Positions 22,223-36,293 of a stretch of DNA of 64,000 nucleotides are shown piece by piece. The stretch's first letter is position 1. Every line of letters starts with the position of its first letter. Below the pieces are notes generated by a model. That model made no database searches. It was given only the letters and a program-made list of their open reading frames with translations, and was not told where the DNA came from. Source of the stretch: Bursaphelenchus xylophilus. Lineage: Eukaryota; Nematoda; Chromadorea; Rhabditida; Aphelenchoididae. The position numbers were made by a program, and so were the translations under genes. The stretch spans positions 3,968,001 to 4,032,000 of the forward strand of contig CAJFCV020000004.1 in NCBI GenBank assembly GCA_904066235.2. The letters are read 5' to 3'.

Positions 22223-25200
22223 TCAGAAAGAAACTAGTTAGACCGCTGTAACTTCCAAACATTGTTAACAAAAAAAAATATTTCTGACATCCCCGTCTTC
22301 TAAATCCAGTGTTTCAAAAATTTTTGAACTTTGTTGGTCCAAAACGCCTTAGGCACTCCTACCGTAGAGTAAAAACATTGTTGAAACTTTCATTTCCGAG
22401 AAAAAAAAACAAATACTAGCTTTTATTTCGAAGGGAAAATAAATCATTTACAATTTTACTATAGCCAGTCGAGAGTAGATTATTTACGCCAAGTTTTAGG
22501 ATTTTAAAATTTTATGAGTTGTTTTTTCTCATGCTGTTTTAGAATGAGCCTCCAAGGAGAGGAATTACAGACGGTTTTTACTGATTGGGAAAGCGATAAG
22601 GGTTTTGGGTTGAAAATGTGAAAAGCGTGGTAAATATTAGGTCAAAATCCTGGTAGATATTTAGTATTATAGAAGATGTTTTTTTGAGTTAATAAGTTTA
22701 CGAACTTTTAAGCCTTTTCTGGTTAATTACCATGTTAAAGTATGTAGACTATCCCCTGCCAATCCCAATATTTCTATCAAAACCCCAAAATCCGAAAAAA
22801 TTGCCCTGATAATCAACCTGAACTGCTGATTATAGTTTAGCCGGAAAAACAATAGACACTAAGGGAAGAGAAAAGGTTTTGTTTCAAGAAGAAATTATGA
22901 CAAAAAGATATTTGACGTGACCGCGAAAAGAGATTTGGTAGATTGAGAAGCGTTTTAAGGGCCCAAAGAAAACTGCTGATGACACGTTTCATTTCCAAAC
23001 CGCCTGAGGGCATATCTAAAAATAGAAAAGCGAAAAAATTTTGCTAGTTTTGGGATATAGTTGTGTAAAAAGTTGTGGAAATATACTTTACTTATATTTT
23101 TTTTAAATTCTTAAAAAATTTTAAAAATTTAATTTGCAGTTACATTAAACTACACCCAACGAACGCTCAATTCTCGTCAAAAAAGAGATCACCAGTACAT
23201 AATTTATTTCAAAATCTCCCAGAGTTTATTTATTCCATAAATTCTCACACCTTGGACGAAACCGGAATGACTTTGGAGACGGCCGAAAAAGTTTTTTGGC
23301 CGCGACTTCCGGCGTTTAAAAAACAATTCAGAGAAGCGTATTCTGAGTGGACAATTAATTGGGCCACAGCTTGAGGTGTTCGAATTTATGGCCACAGGGG
23401 TGATCGGAAGAAGGTCGGGGGTTATATTGAACTAGACATAATAAACAATAAATCGGCGATAAAACAGGCTTTATAGGTGGTTCATGTAAAGGGCAAAGTT
23501 CAAGGATTGGGAAGCGATCTGGTTTTTAGTTACAGTGTTTTTGAAAGAAGTGCTTTATATAAAATAGATACATTTTAGCAAAAAATCTTTGAAAAATCTG
23601 GAGGAATAAAAAAATGCGTGTAAAAATCTTATACTCACAAAGGTATGGCCATATAGGTCCTACCGAAATCTCAGAATAATTTTACGGCTATTAGAACACT
23701 ATCAAATGAAAAAATCATCATATCTCGACACAATGGCACTAAAGTGTCGTAAAATAAATTCTGCCGTATCCTCAAAACTTTGCGAAAACTTTTTCATAGG
23801 ATGACTCAAGACTCCCCCACTGTAATAAGAAATTGCATACTCTGAATCCTTTCGCCACATCGCCATGGAAATGTCACAAATACGGTAATCGATATTCAGG
23901 ATTTTATAGTTTGCTCTGGAATTTCTGTGTCAACGTTCAAAAACCAAAGATTCAGAGGGATTAATAAATTATCAACAAAAAAGTTGTGAACGTAGAATTG
24001 TAAGAGGTCATTAAGATTTGGCGAAAACGTGACAATTTTTTCATCAAATTGGTTTTTTCGGTAGTTGAAATTAAACAAGATTAGACACAAGAGCTTGCGG
24101 AAAAAATGTATCATCTAACCAGTTTAAAATCCCAAAAATAACATTTCCTTGCAACAGGCTGACAAGAAAAACTTCTAGAACAGCAACACACGACCTTCAG
24201 GCATCAAAAAAGCCCTCATACTCCTTCTCAACGTTTCAAAACATCCATTTTCGTATCAGCCGCCCTTTATTCATAAGTTTTCTTGGCCCCGCAACTTGGC
24301 CACCGTTAGCGGAAATTCGGCCTCGGATTTCGGTGAGGAGAAAAAACAAGAAAAGTAATGTAAATAGTTACATTCTTTGCAAAAAAAATTTGATTCTTAT
24401 TGAGAAAAGGCGCTTCTGAAGCCAGATGTGTCTTCTGAATGTTACTTTTGCTTTTCATTTCCTTAGGCGGTAATTTGGTCAATGAATTTGTGAAGGGAGT
24501 TACATCTAATAAGTGGGAGACAGGGCTTTTTGCACTGACTCTTTGGACTTAAAGGCGCTTCAAGGGAGGAAAAAGAGAACGGAAGGTTGGAAAGTGGGAT
24601 GAAACTTGTTGCCAATGTCATAAGGAATAAGTTATAGCACTTGTAAAGTGCAGGCTTGCTTTAGAAATAGAATACAGTCATTTAATAAGAGAATCACAGT
24701 TTCTTGAAGCTGAGGATTTGAACATAAGGAAAGATATGCACAGAAAATTGAAGGAACATTGCGTAAGGAGATCTAAATTTTTTAAGGCGTATTTTAGCCT
24801 GGATTTGCACCTATGTATTTTTGAAAATATCACTTGTCAGCCATGTCACAAAAATAAAAATCCTAATTAAAAGCCACAAGCAAACGGTCACAAACTTGAA
24901 CATATCTGCTGTATATCATTACGTGACACTGCGAGCTAACTATTGCAAAATTGCAACGCACACCCACCATAATTACCATGTCAGTTTGTTTTGAAAGGGC
25001 GGCAATGTTTGTTCTTCCGTGAGCGAAATCTTAATTTCGAGCCTTCCATTTAGATTAACAAGGAAGTTCCTCATGTCATCACGATTTGCAAAAAGGGTAA
25101 GACCTCAAATTTGCAAAGGATTTCCTGTCAAAAATAGTCGACGAAAAACAAAAAAAAACGTGGTAAAATACGGTGTGTTGCGAATCTGCTATGCACACAA

Positions 25201-25435
25201 CCTTAGAAACGAAGAAAAAGGTTCAATTTCGAAGCCTTTTACATGTTTCTGGGAGACTTATCATGTCAATTATTGAAGACAAGATGATCGATCATCCCCG
25301 TTAATTATTACGGTAACATCTTTTTTCGAAATTTTTCATTGTCAAGAATGATGTATTATCCTCATTTTAAGCAGTCAATTTTCAATTTTATGTTCGAAAG
25401 AGGAAATCACAGGCGAGAAATTAAAATTTATGTAA

Positions 25436-25466
25436 TTTGACTAGCTATTATGAATAGCTAGTCAAA
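25436..25466. repeat. perfect 14-bp hairpin
   Basis: TTTGACTAGCTATT (25436-25449) is followed by the loop ATG and its exact reverse complement (25453-25466). No neighbouring gene explains it. It could be a transposon footprint, a cruciform-prone site or chance. Confidence 0.6.
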
Positions 25467-26769
25467 AATCCATTTTATAGCAAAATTGAAAAGTTAGAAA
25501 ACTACAAAATAGGTTGCAAAAAACGTCATAATTATCTCAAAAATAAATGACAAGAAAAAATCAAAATTTTGAGGTCTCAAGGCCGTGTCCGAGATGATGT
25601 ACTTGACATTACACGTGCCATCTCAAGAAACTTACAAATTGTCATTGAAACCTTCAAAAATTAACGAAATTTCAGAGTACAAGAGCTCTGTGACAATTAT
25701 CAAAAGTTTTTTGGGAAGTGACAAGACTCGAGATATGTTACGTAATGATTAATGGATCGGAGAGACGGCCGAAAATTAGGGAAGAGCGGCCCAACGGGGC
25801 TTTTGTTATTATTGCAACAAGAAAAAAACGGATGATTGGGGCGTGGTCAATAAGATATATCGAGTAAAATACGGGTATATGATTGAAAGGTGGGGCTTGT
25901 ATGATTTTGAGATGATCAAAAATCTAGAAATAGGTAAAAAGTCGCGAAATTAGCTAATGTCATGACATTTCACTAGGGTCAAATCAAGATTGAACAGTTA
26001 AAACGGGGTCAAGGGAGTTCGCAACGGCTCGGAATCCCCCTTTATTCTAACTCCCATGTTTTTTTAATCGCCCATTGTTTCTCTTTCTAGATGAGCCGAA
26101 TTAATAAAGCTCGAACCTTTGATCTTTCAAATCACCAGAGGTTCGCGCTTTACATGTTTACTCATGTCGTTGCAAGCTCGAAGTGGGTTCGTAGGAAGCA
26201 ATTAGGCCCCCGCGATTAAAATTAAACGCCCACAATCCGATCAGGACATAAGCTTTTGGCCGATGAGCACTGGAAAATACAAAGTCCGTACCGATTCTTA
26301 AGACTTAAACAGAAATTTTAGCACGTAAAAATTTGCGAGCTCAAACCTGAACTTATGCGCTTCTAGAGTTCATTATCGATGTTTCTGATGGTGGTATTAA
26401 TCTTCAACAAAATAACACGAGTATTTACTGTATTTCGCCCATTGTGAGGATAGTTTTTACATACATTATAGGTTGCAATAGAAGTCTAGACCGATAACAA
26501 TTCTGTGGAAAATAACAGAAGAGAAAAAGGCTGGGGAATTCATCATCTTTTTCTTTTTTCCTAAAATACGAAGTAAATTTTTTATACACCTAAAATGTCT
26601 CATAAAACAGAGTGATGACTAAATTCCCCAGCTTTTAAAACAGTATTGACAACGAATAACTGGTGGAATGACACTTTCAAAGGTCGCTGACAAAGTCGAG
26701 TTAAAGTATTATGTACAAGTGCCACAATGCACCATAACAATTAAAGTTTTGTCTTGAGGTAGGAGACCA

Positions 26770-29270
26770 TTATGCGGCGGCTAGGTTCGTCTTTTGGGGG
26801 ACTGGACCAATATCTTGTTTGCTGACTGTAGCCTGGAGGCGGGGCTTCGATGGCATGAAGGGGAGCTTGTGGACAACGCGATTTCGGAGGATGAAACTGA
26901 AATATTTGGCGGTTAAATTAAATGTCATAGATAGGGAATTGGTCGATTTCTGGTCGATATTAATCTACTTACTCGTTGATCTGCTTGCCGAAGGAATATC
27001 CATCCTGAGCAGTTCCACAATCATCGTATCTTCCGGTTTCTCCATTTTCATTTACTGTCTCGTGACAATCTTCAAACCCTCGTTGTTCCCGCGTCGCTCC
27101 AGGCACAATGTTATCCAAAACAAAGGCAAGTAAACCACCGATAAACATTTTGATTTGTAGTAAAATATTGAGCATCTGATCAATCTCATCAACGCCGACG
27201 TCGACTGGATGACCTTTGGCATAGTCGGGAATTACCACTCCCATGATGATAGCCAGGCCGACAATGGTGAGGTTACGGGTAAGTGTAAGATCAACGGTCT
27301 GAAAAGTAAATTTATTAATTCTTACTTAGAACATTATCGTGTCGAAACGACAGTTGAAAAGGCTACCACTTACCCTAAGATTAGAGAAAGCCAGGCCACA
27401 GATCATGCAGACTCCCATGCCAAGAGTTCCACCAACAATTGGATCAGGAATTGTTGCCAAAACCGCCCCGAATTTGGTAAAGATACCCAGGAAAATGAGC
27501 ATCACTCCAGCAATCTGCATAGTGTACCTTGAGGCGACCCTGGTCAAAGATACCACGGCTACGTTTTCGGAATAAGTGGTCACACCAACTCCGCAACCCA
27601 TGAGGCCAGCGAGGAAACAGCCAACACCTAAATTCAAAAGGTTAGACGTGGATAAAGGCAGAATTTTTTTCGTGATTACAATAACTGAAAGAGCTCAATT
27701 TACCTTCAACAACAATAGCACGGTTCAAGGTGGAAGACGGCGGAGGTTTTTCTTGCGATACTCTGGCCAGAACGCCATAAGCGCCCAGACTTTCGACAGA
27801 GCAGGCAACACAAGAGGCCAACATACCAAGGAAAAGTCCCAGGCTGAAGCGAGGAAATCCAAATTGTCCTGAAATATGGATGATTAAGAAAACAGATTGA
27901 AATTTGTATCATGTCTGACAATTGTCGTAAGACAGGTCGGTAGTAGTAAAATGTTTACCTGGATAGGGGACCTGGAAGATAGGCGAGCCCACTAGAACAC
28001 TCATCGACATATTCTGATCAACTCGAGCTGGTCCTTCAGGCTTTTCAATATTGGTGACTGTCAAAAACAGGGCGAATAACCATGTTAAAACAATTGAAAT
28101 TAGGTACTGAAATGATTACAATTAAAAACTATTATCCGTAAAAATAGAGAATAAAAAGGATTATGCTTACCGGAAACTGTCCAAAAAGTCGATATCTGAC
28201 AAAGTGGATGCCTTTCAGATCGATATAAGGCAAGGGAACTTGAGTCTCGGCCAAGAACAGAGCAAAACAGCATAGGACTGCGAATTGGCTGAAAAAATTA
28301 AAAGATCCTGTAGAAATGACAATTATAAATGCGTAGTGATCAATGTGGCACTTACATTATTGAAATCCAATGAGTTCCTGACTTTTCCAGGATCAATGGA
28401 GCATTTCCAAGGCAAAGAAGGACCATCAACGGGCAGATAGTGACAGGTCCAGTTCGACGAGCGATAATTCCGATGAGTCCAGTGGCACCGACAAAAATCA
28501 GCATCAATGCAGCACCAGCCAAACTTCCTTGTATCTAAAATTAGGCCCAATAAAGTGTATGAAAGCCAGGGTGTATAAAAACCCCAATTTGTCCCTGAGG
28601 CATCAGCAAAGAGCACCGGTTTTATTCTGACTTACCGTCTGTATCCTGTAGAGAACACTTTCTTCGGGGACCTCATCATGTATTGTGGATTTACATTCCA
28701 TTCCGGGCAGATCATTGAAAGCAAATAACGGCGGGATAAAAGCGAAAGAAGGGCCTTGAAGAATGGCCAAACGGAGACCCAAAGTAGTCTGAATAAGAGT
28801 GGTCAGTCCGGTTACAACAAGAGTGGTTGAGATCAGTTGAACGCGTAAAGCAATCGTTGCGAGACCAGCGCACGCAACTTGAGAGACCAAATGAGGGATT
28901 ACGAGGATCCCGGAGATACACACCATCGTTTGCTGAAAACATAGGATCATACAGCCGATAGTCATCGTTTTTGGACATAATCTTTTGTTCCAATTTTTAG
29001 CAATTTCTCTTTTTTTCATATGTGCACAAATCTCACCTGAAATCCCAAGAAGATCGCCTCCTTCCAATGAGGCATATCAGTCGCCCGATATTGGAGATCA
29101 TTCAAGGTTTTCTCTGACTCGCAAGAGCTCTCCGGCACTGTAATTGAGATGGACTCAGTCCTTCTTTCCTCCCGCTCATCCATGTAATAGGCTCCTGGAT
29201 CATGATCATCATCATTCTCCGGCATTTTCTTCTTCGCTCCATTTGAATCGACTTGGTTTGTTGATGGCAT
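26770..29270 (-). CDS. SLC23-family nucleobase/ascorbate transporter
   Basis: Nine exons (29037-29270, 28636-28932, 28356-28534, 28171-28288, 27959-28106, 27704-27868, 27374-27627, 26973-27298, 26770-26896) give 615 residues in continuous phase. A hydrophilic, acidic N terminus of about 75 residues precedes a dozen or more hydrophobic segments. The start of the membrane domain (QTMVCISGILVIPHLVS) and GPSFAFIPP are typical of SLC23/NAT carriers. The family signature reads ENVAVVSLTR at 401-410, whereas the motif [QEP]NxGxxxxT[KRG] has Gly at the fourth position. The Ala there may alter substrate preference. Members move nucleobases or ascorbate with Na+ or H+ across the plasma membrane; the substrate here is unknown. 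The C-terminal tail (about 100 residues) is hydrophilic. The start is the first ATG after an acceptor (TTTAG near 29290). Confidence 0.92.
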
Positions 29271-31017
29271 TGTCTTCAAGACTTTTAGCTAAATGGAGAT
29301 GAACATGTTAGTCAGGTGATAAAGTTCGAACTCGCACGTGACATGAACAGTGACGGGAATATAGATGTACGTGGCATGGAGAAGACTTGAGGAGAAGATT
29401 TGACCATAAGATGACGTAAATATGGAGGAAACGCGACACGCAAGAATCAGATTGTAGATTGAAATTGACAATGATTGACGGAGCTATGGAAGTTGATACA
29501 ATCAAGAATACAAACCGTTCTGTTCCTACACTGTATATCACACTTATTCCCAACGTTCCTCTGTCCCGAATTTATATTCCCAGAGCATCGGTAAACAGCC
29601 AGCGATTCCGGGGAATCGGAAATTCACAAATTCAATCAAACGCACCGCCCATGCACCCGCAATAAAAATTATTATTTTAAATCTGACTGTTTACCTATCA
29701 CATGAAAACCATGACGTCATGGGAACAACGTTCAGTTTGTTCCTTTTTTTCTAGGTTACAGTATGTTCACTAATCCAAAAATGCAAAGTATTTCTCTTCT
29801 GGAACTGGGAGCAAAAAATAAATTTGAATTGTAAACTAATTTTGGTTTGAACACGTATTGCATGTGTTCCTGAATATCCATAACTGTGCTCAGGCAAAGA
29901 AGAAGAGATGATTCAAAATTTACTTTGGACTATGATACGACAAATGATGTTAAGACCGCGAAATCAATGTGAATGGTGACAAGGTAAGTATATAGGAGAA
30001 GTGAAAAATGAAGTGACAAGATGGAGAAAACCCCGAGATTGTTGTCCTTGCCGATCTAAAGGATGTTACAGGCAAAGGCCACGAAAAACTAAGAGCAAAA
30101 GCAAAAGATTGCCAAGCTCGAACGATGGTCTCGTCGTTCCATCCATTCTCTGAAAACTTTCTTCAATTTCACCTATAGCTATGTATTTTTCCCTGTAGTT
30201 TATACAACTAACTCTAGTCTAATTTTGATAACAATTCTGCGATCAGTAGTGCAACTCTATCTTTAAAGACTTTCCAGCTAAAAACGAGCCAAAAATGTGA
30301 TTTTTTGTACTGAAAACAATACGAATTGTTTACCCATAAACATGACTTTTTTTCATAAATTATCAGTGCACATATTAAAATTATATACTTATTGTATTGC
30401 CGAAACTGTGGTTTACAAAAAATGGATTACAAGCTGCACTTTCTGACCGCATTCTTGTTACCGTGCCCTTATTTTTGTCATCCGATAAGAGTGTCAATCG
30501 ACACATTGCAGTGTTTGTTTCCTACAATGCGTTTCTTATCCAATAAACTCCATTTTGAAGATGAAAAGGCTAGACCACAGATTGACAATCTTATCGGGGA
30601 ATTGTAGAAATCTTAGTGGTGTTTCTGTACTATACGATGTAAATCGTAGTCAGTATTTCTCTATAAAACGGTCTAATTCTGTCAGCTTCTTATTTCTAAA
30701 TGTTTCTCACTTACATTACTATATACGTTATATGGTAATTAGGTATTTGATTAGTAAAAAAGCCACCTATGTAGATATCCCATATAACAAAAGATCAAGT
30801 GTATTTCAGAGGTACTCGCTCTGATACACCCCTCTCCCAACCCTACCTGTTTGATGGCTGAGTTCAGGATTACTGTAACAAATATTAACTTTCTTTTTTC
30901 TTAAAAAATAGACCTCACTATAAAAAGTGTTACAGTAATCCTCCACTCTCACCATTCCCGAAAATTACGACCGTGACAGATGAAGTGACGCAACAAATCT
31001 TTTTCGTTTGAACTCAC

Positions 31018-31111
31018 CGATTCGTCGTCTCCCCGGAGGCATTTCTCGGATTACTCGGAGCAACCCAACCACTTTAACGGCATCCACAAATTCCAAAGGC
31101 TCCATGGTCAT
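31018..31111 (-). CDS. isolated possible first coding exon
   Basis: A strong acceptor (TTGCAG) sits one base before an ATG that opens 31 codons (MTMEPLEFVDAVKVVGLL...) ending at a GTGAGT donor in phase 1. The residues look protein-like. Joining it to the first SLC23 exon (acceptor near 29290) would be out of frame, so it belongs to another isoform frame, another gene, or nothing. I do not recognise the protein. Confidence 0.3.
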
Positions 31112-32609
31112 CCTGCAATCATAACAAAAACATGAAGCAACCGGTTGCCGAGGCTAAATGGCGCAATAAGTGATAGGGATGGTTAATGCCGAAATGAAAA
31201 CAAGGGAAAGTTGTCAAACAAATTTTATCGCCAGAGGGCATTAATTACTCATTCAAAGTGTTATCAAGTGAAGCTTTGATAAAATTGGAATTTTTGGGGT
31301 CAACCAACTTTATGTAAAACACAAACTTAGAAGTCAAACTTTTCAAAGCCCTCAAAAAAACGGTGTTAAGGCAAAGCAGGGCTGTACAAGCTCGGTTCGA
31401 AGAGTGGGAGCGCAGAGAAGGCGGACTTTGGGACTTCCAAGTCAAAGATTTGGAATTTCCGTAAACAAATTTGGGTTTCCCACCATCTGGAAGGCTTTGG
31501 AAAGAATTATGGGTTTGTTTATGAAGAACTACCAATCCCAATCTCCTAATATGAAAACACTTTCTTTTTCAATGAGTACTGTTTATAACTAGTCAACTTT
31601 CTTATCTACCTCACAATATTAAAACAAACTTTGTTTGAAAAGGCCGTAGTATGTGTGTCGTGAATGAAAATGATTGTTTTTTAAACTCGCTACCTTATAA
31701 ATAGTAATGATAACGGGAATTTAGCAAACGAACTTTCACATGATTTTTTAGTGATCTAAAAAATGTTTTAGTTTTTCCGACGACTTGTTGCTGCAACAAA
31801 ATCTAGTATTTTTTGTCGTAGCTTGGACAAAAATTAAAGTCATCGCGGGAGGTGTCATGGACAATATAATTTGCTAAAAAATCAATATTCCCGTTCCCTC
31901 AGCGTCCTTCAACTTCGCCTCCCCTTTCCATCCATCCCAGTCAATCCGCCAGAATGCTAATTTAAAAATTCTAATCCCCACCTCACCACCAGCGGACCTT
32001 CAACCTCCCCAAACCGCAACTCCAACATCATATGGATCGCTCTTACGAAAAAGCGCGGTATTATGAAACCCTCGACTGATAACACTCCACTTTACAACGC
32101 GCTCTTTAAAGATCATCGCAGTTTTTTGAACTTGTAAGTGACGGTCATGGGAGGAGTCTTCTCTTTCGGAGAGTAAATTTATTCCAAAAAAAAGTGCCAA
32201 AGAAGGGACGCACATTTTTGTGGCGTTCCCCGGGTGATCTCTGGTCTGGGCCGCAGTCCTTCGGGTCCCTTTTCGCCTGGTGTTTTTGTTATTTCTTTTT
32301 CCACTCTCCCTTTGGCCCATACCCTCTAGGTTTTATCTAATTCTCTTCTAAAAACTGTGTACTCTTTCGTCCCTCTGATTACTCTGGATATTGTTACTAT
32401 GTGGTTGTGGCGAGCCTAGGATTTTGGCACTACGACCACAAAAAAATGCAATTTTAATGCGAAGGGGCCGCACTTTGAGCTCTGAAATAAAGCGGACAGG
32501 ATAAGAAATCGGCCTTCAAAAACGAAAGAACAAAACACAAAACATGAAAAGAAAGGGTTACGGTAGGCATCAGATGTTGGTGTTTGGGGACTTGCCGCAG
32601 CCTGGAATA

Positions 32610-32890
32610 CTAGTCGTTCCAGAAAGTGCGTGCACTTTTTTCCGCCTTTTTTGCACCGCACAGTGCAAAATTTCGTGTTCTCCGCGCGACGCGATCCTTT
32701 TCGAAACATTTTGCACTGTGCAATTTCATTTCATGCGCCCAAAATTCGCGCCCACTCCGTTGAGAAAAGCTTGTGTCGCAGCGATATTGGATTTGCACGG
32801 TGCAAAAGGTCAAATGCACCCCGCAAAAAGGGAATTTTGTGCACAGTGCGGCCCACGACAAAAAGTGCACGCACTTTCTGGAACGACTAG
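32610..32890. repeat. 281-bp miniature element with CTAGTCG ends
   Basis: Inverted termini of about 31 bp (CTAGTCGTTCCAGAAAGTG...) are perfect mirror images at 32610 and 32890. A TA duplication lies on each side (32608-32609 and 32891-32892). The interior carries four copies or near-copies of TGCACNGTGCA. No coding capacity. It shares the CTAGTCG start and TA target with the element at 38064, so both probably belong to one Tc1/mariner-mobilised family. Confidence 0.85.
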
Positions 32891-33369
32891 TAGCAATTGA
32901 ATTACTCAAAAATGTGCTCATAAACGTTCAGCAAGATTGAGACCAAATAAAGAACACGGTTTAAAAATTTAAGAGTCCACAAAGATACAGAAGGCGCTGT
33001 AACTATATATAATTTATATAATTCACACCCCGAGCCCATGTTTACCGCGTTTTATTTATTGTAAAGCAACCACCTCCTATTTATCATACAATTTAACCAA
33101 AATCCTCCCGTGGTATCGCTACCTTTCGCAGTTGTTTTTGCGTCATTCCGAATAATCTATTCCTGCCCAAAATGTTTTAAATGATCTATTTAATCTCCAG
33201 TGAAGAAACGGAAATTTGGAGAAGCAGTAAAGCGAACTTTGGACACAGAACGGTTAAAAGGTTAAAGGGACTCTACAAGTTAGTCTTGTTAGGAATGCAT
33301 AACAAAAATGGCAAGAGCTTGGGAACGAGAAAGAATAACAAAAAAGCTAAAAGAATGTGAATCGTGATG

Positions 33370-33500
33370 AGGCTTCAGAAATTTTAGATCTTTCAAGGCC
33401 GGGCCAGGCTTCAAAAATTTTGAATACAGGCCGGGCTTGCTTTTCATAGACCCGGGTTTCAGCCGTCAGGAGCAAAAATCCCGGCCCAATTCCATGTCTG
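33370..33500. repeat. GCCGGGCTT-rich repeat fragment
   Basis: Blocks such as GGCCGGGCCAGGCTT, AAATTTTGAA, GCCGGGCTT and AGGAGCAAAAATCCCGGCCC recur in similar order at about 63440-63816. GC content is far above the surroundings. This is probably a fragment of a small repeated element whose outer end reads CAGACATGG (reverse strand). Confidence 0.5.
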
Positions 33501-36293
33501 ACTCTCTTACCTGCTGTCATATATGCCCACGCACACCGCCAACCTTTATTCTGAACATTCAAGGCAACAGAATACAAAAGACCAAACCTTCAAAAAAAGA
33601 CAGCGAGACTTTTAAAAATCAGTCTCAGAAAGGTCATGTTACAAGAACACGCAAACAGTGAACTCTGAAATGATTCGGTATTCATATAATTGCTCGAAAA
33701 TCCATTATGCAAATAAACACAGGTTCACAAGACGTCAAACAGTGACAATAACGTACGGAACAATAAAAAGACGTTAGAAAAATGGAGTGATACCTTTTTG
33801 GAGGGTTTCTATTAATAGAGGGTTTGCGGAAAAGATTATGGTAAGTAAGGCGAGTTTTTTTTTGTTTGGAGAGCGGCAAATTGAGATTGTATTTGACAAA
33901 TTGATAATGGAAAACAAAGAAATTTGCGGAAGAAAAGCTTATGGCGTGAATTACACATATTTAAAACCGCATTGTAAACATAGCAGTTTTACATTTTCTT
34001 TTCATTGATCACAATAAATCTCAAAAAATAGCACGTTTCACCGGTTTTTAATCCCTTATAATACAACGGCAAACAGTTTTATATTATTGTTTTGAAGGCC
34101 TTAATCCGTTCGAGCCGCTCTCTAAAGATCGTTGGTGTATTTACGGAGGTTTTATGGAATCACGAGGCCTTTGAATCGCTAGGCTCTCTGATAAAAGAAG
34201 AAGAATGTTCGCTGATTTTACCAGATTCTGATAAGGGTGATGGTAAGTTAAAGGTCAAGAAAGTCTTGCAATTAGAGGAGGAAAACATTTTTGGATGTTT
34301 TGGACTTTCAATACATTTTTATCCGTTTGATATAAGCTTTTCTTGCTACAAAACTGCAAAGCATGTTGTTAAAATTACAATCCACCTATTTCAAAATGAT
34401 ATCTAAGAATAAATTTCTCAAGATATCCTTTAGTGTAATGCCCAAAAAAAACGTCCTTCCGGTCAATGTTTACTCCGTTATCCAGGCCAAAGCCCCATCT
34501 AAATTCAAAAACAAGATAAAAAAACTGATTAGCAATCAAAACTATACAAACATCATTGTTTTTATGTAATTCTTGGTGTTTTCATCAATTTTTGAGTACT
34601 GATAAGATTCCTCGCCGAATGAAAGGAATTTGGCGATAAAAGCGAACATTACAAATCATAAAACCTTTAAAAGTTGAGAAAAACAAAGTCTGTGTGCTCT
34701 ACCTCCATTTATGGTTGCAACATGTGACAGAAATGGAAATAAAGATCAGCATTTTTGACGGGGGGAACTACGATTGCGAAATTTGGAGAAACTCGTGAGA
34801 TAAGGTGGGATAGCAAACAGTCGACTGTGAGGATGTGTTAAAAATTGCTGACAAGTCAAGCCAATTGAGGAACAGGCACTGCAAACGCAAACTAGGAATG
34901 GCTGAAATTAAAAACATTAAACAGCCGATGTGGCCTAATTTCGTTTCTTGGCCAAGCCTGAAATTTCAGAATTGGCCCAGAGCCCCTTAAAAGCCAGAGG
35001 GCATATCTCTTTTTGCAAGACGTGACCTTTCGGAAAATACCTGATTTGTAAATAACACGTAGAGCTTAAAACCACAGCCAGACCATCTAAAGCCCTGTCA
35101 CGATCTCCGGAACAGTCCCTGAACCATTTTAGCCTCCCTCTCTTAAGCCCATCACAACCACATGTTATAACAATTGTCTACCCTAACATTTCCACGAACT
35201 CCCATCAAATTCCACGTTAAATCCTGCTGTTCGTGTCTGCGATCGTATTTCTCTTTATGGGCTTCACACGCCTCCCGGCAGTCACAATAAGTTCGTTTTC
35301 TATGAACACAGCTTTAATCTCATTTTTTTCAAAATTATTCTAAATTGAGGTTTTTTCAGTCACGGGTAAAGTTTTTGTGTACTCTCCGCGTCAATAGTAA
35401 GGTACACTTTGACAGATCAAATAATGATCGGGTCAGGATTTGCATAATTTTGAGGAGGAATGGAGTCAGCGTTGCCAACAGTTAAAGTCAGGTGTGATTA
35501 AGTCTCTGAAACTTACGTAGAGAGTAAGCAAGTCAATGGGATTTATGTTAGATAGAAAGTAGTCTATTTGGGAAGTTTTATTACACTAGTAGCCATATAA
35601 TGTCATTGTTATCTCAAGATCTTATTACATAAATATTTATTCAATAACATAGGAATGCAAACAAAAATTACAACATTCAAAAGGAAAGACTTTAGAAAAC
35701 ACCGGGTGAAGATGGAAGATGGTACAGGCAGCACCCAAAGACACGGACTATGCCAATCTGGAGATTAGATATCACAAATCGAATATTACAAATTATGAAG
35801 ACTTTACGGTAGAAAAATGAGAACAACGGGCTTAGTTACGTTAAACATACCTTCTGCTGCAAAAAGGCTACAAAATAGAAGTCAGATTCTCGAAAAATCT
35901 TTTTTGTGACAACAATATGGAACATACTGGGCGTATTGTAATCGGTGAGAAGTGTAAATGGGAAATGGATTTGACAATTACGTTTACAAACACGGAAAGG
36001 AAGTGACAAAAGGGAGTTCGAGGGATCGGGTACTAAAAAGAGGAGGGAATTGAGAAAAGGAAACCACAGGACTGCTCCAAGTTGATGATCAGGTTAGTAT
36101 GAAAAATTAGGATTGGTGATAAAATCGTTAAAGACGAGATTTTCAGAAATTTGGGACTTTCAAAGACATGTTCTTTTATAATTTAAAGCCCTGAAAAAGG
36201 TTAATCTGCAACAACAGAATTATAAAATATTTAGATATTATATATAAAACCTAGCAATAGCCTGTATGAACTTTACAGGTAACACTAAAATAA

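Larger units (their letters stand above)
17044..26769. other. 9.7-kb gene desert between channel and transporter
   Basis: I find no multi-exon model here. Open frames are short, rich in Lys/Phe/Ile from A/T runs, and lack partners. A plus-strand frame at about 23140-23371 ends in a fairly protein-like segment (ETAEKVFWPRLPAFKKQF) but has no recognisable family. The stretch holds three Tc5-like elements (17969, 18595, 21630) and a perfect hairpin at 25436-25466. Promoter and enhancer sequence for the channel gene presumably lies at its left edge. Confidence 0.5.
29271..36293. other. 7-kb mostly non-coding interval
   Basis: Apart from one isolated possible exon (31018-31111) and the miniature element at 32610-32890, I see no supported gene. 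A plus-strand frame at 34092-34240 ending at a GTAAG donor could be an exon but has no partner. Repeat fragments of a GCCGGGCTT-rich family lie at about 33370-33500. The left part should contain the transporter promoter. Confidence 0.45.

Noticed and set aside
32544..32921. Several overlapping frames of 86-118 codons, some mirrored
   Set aside because: They are read through a palindromic miniature element, which makes similar frames on both strands.
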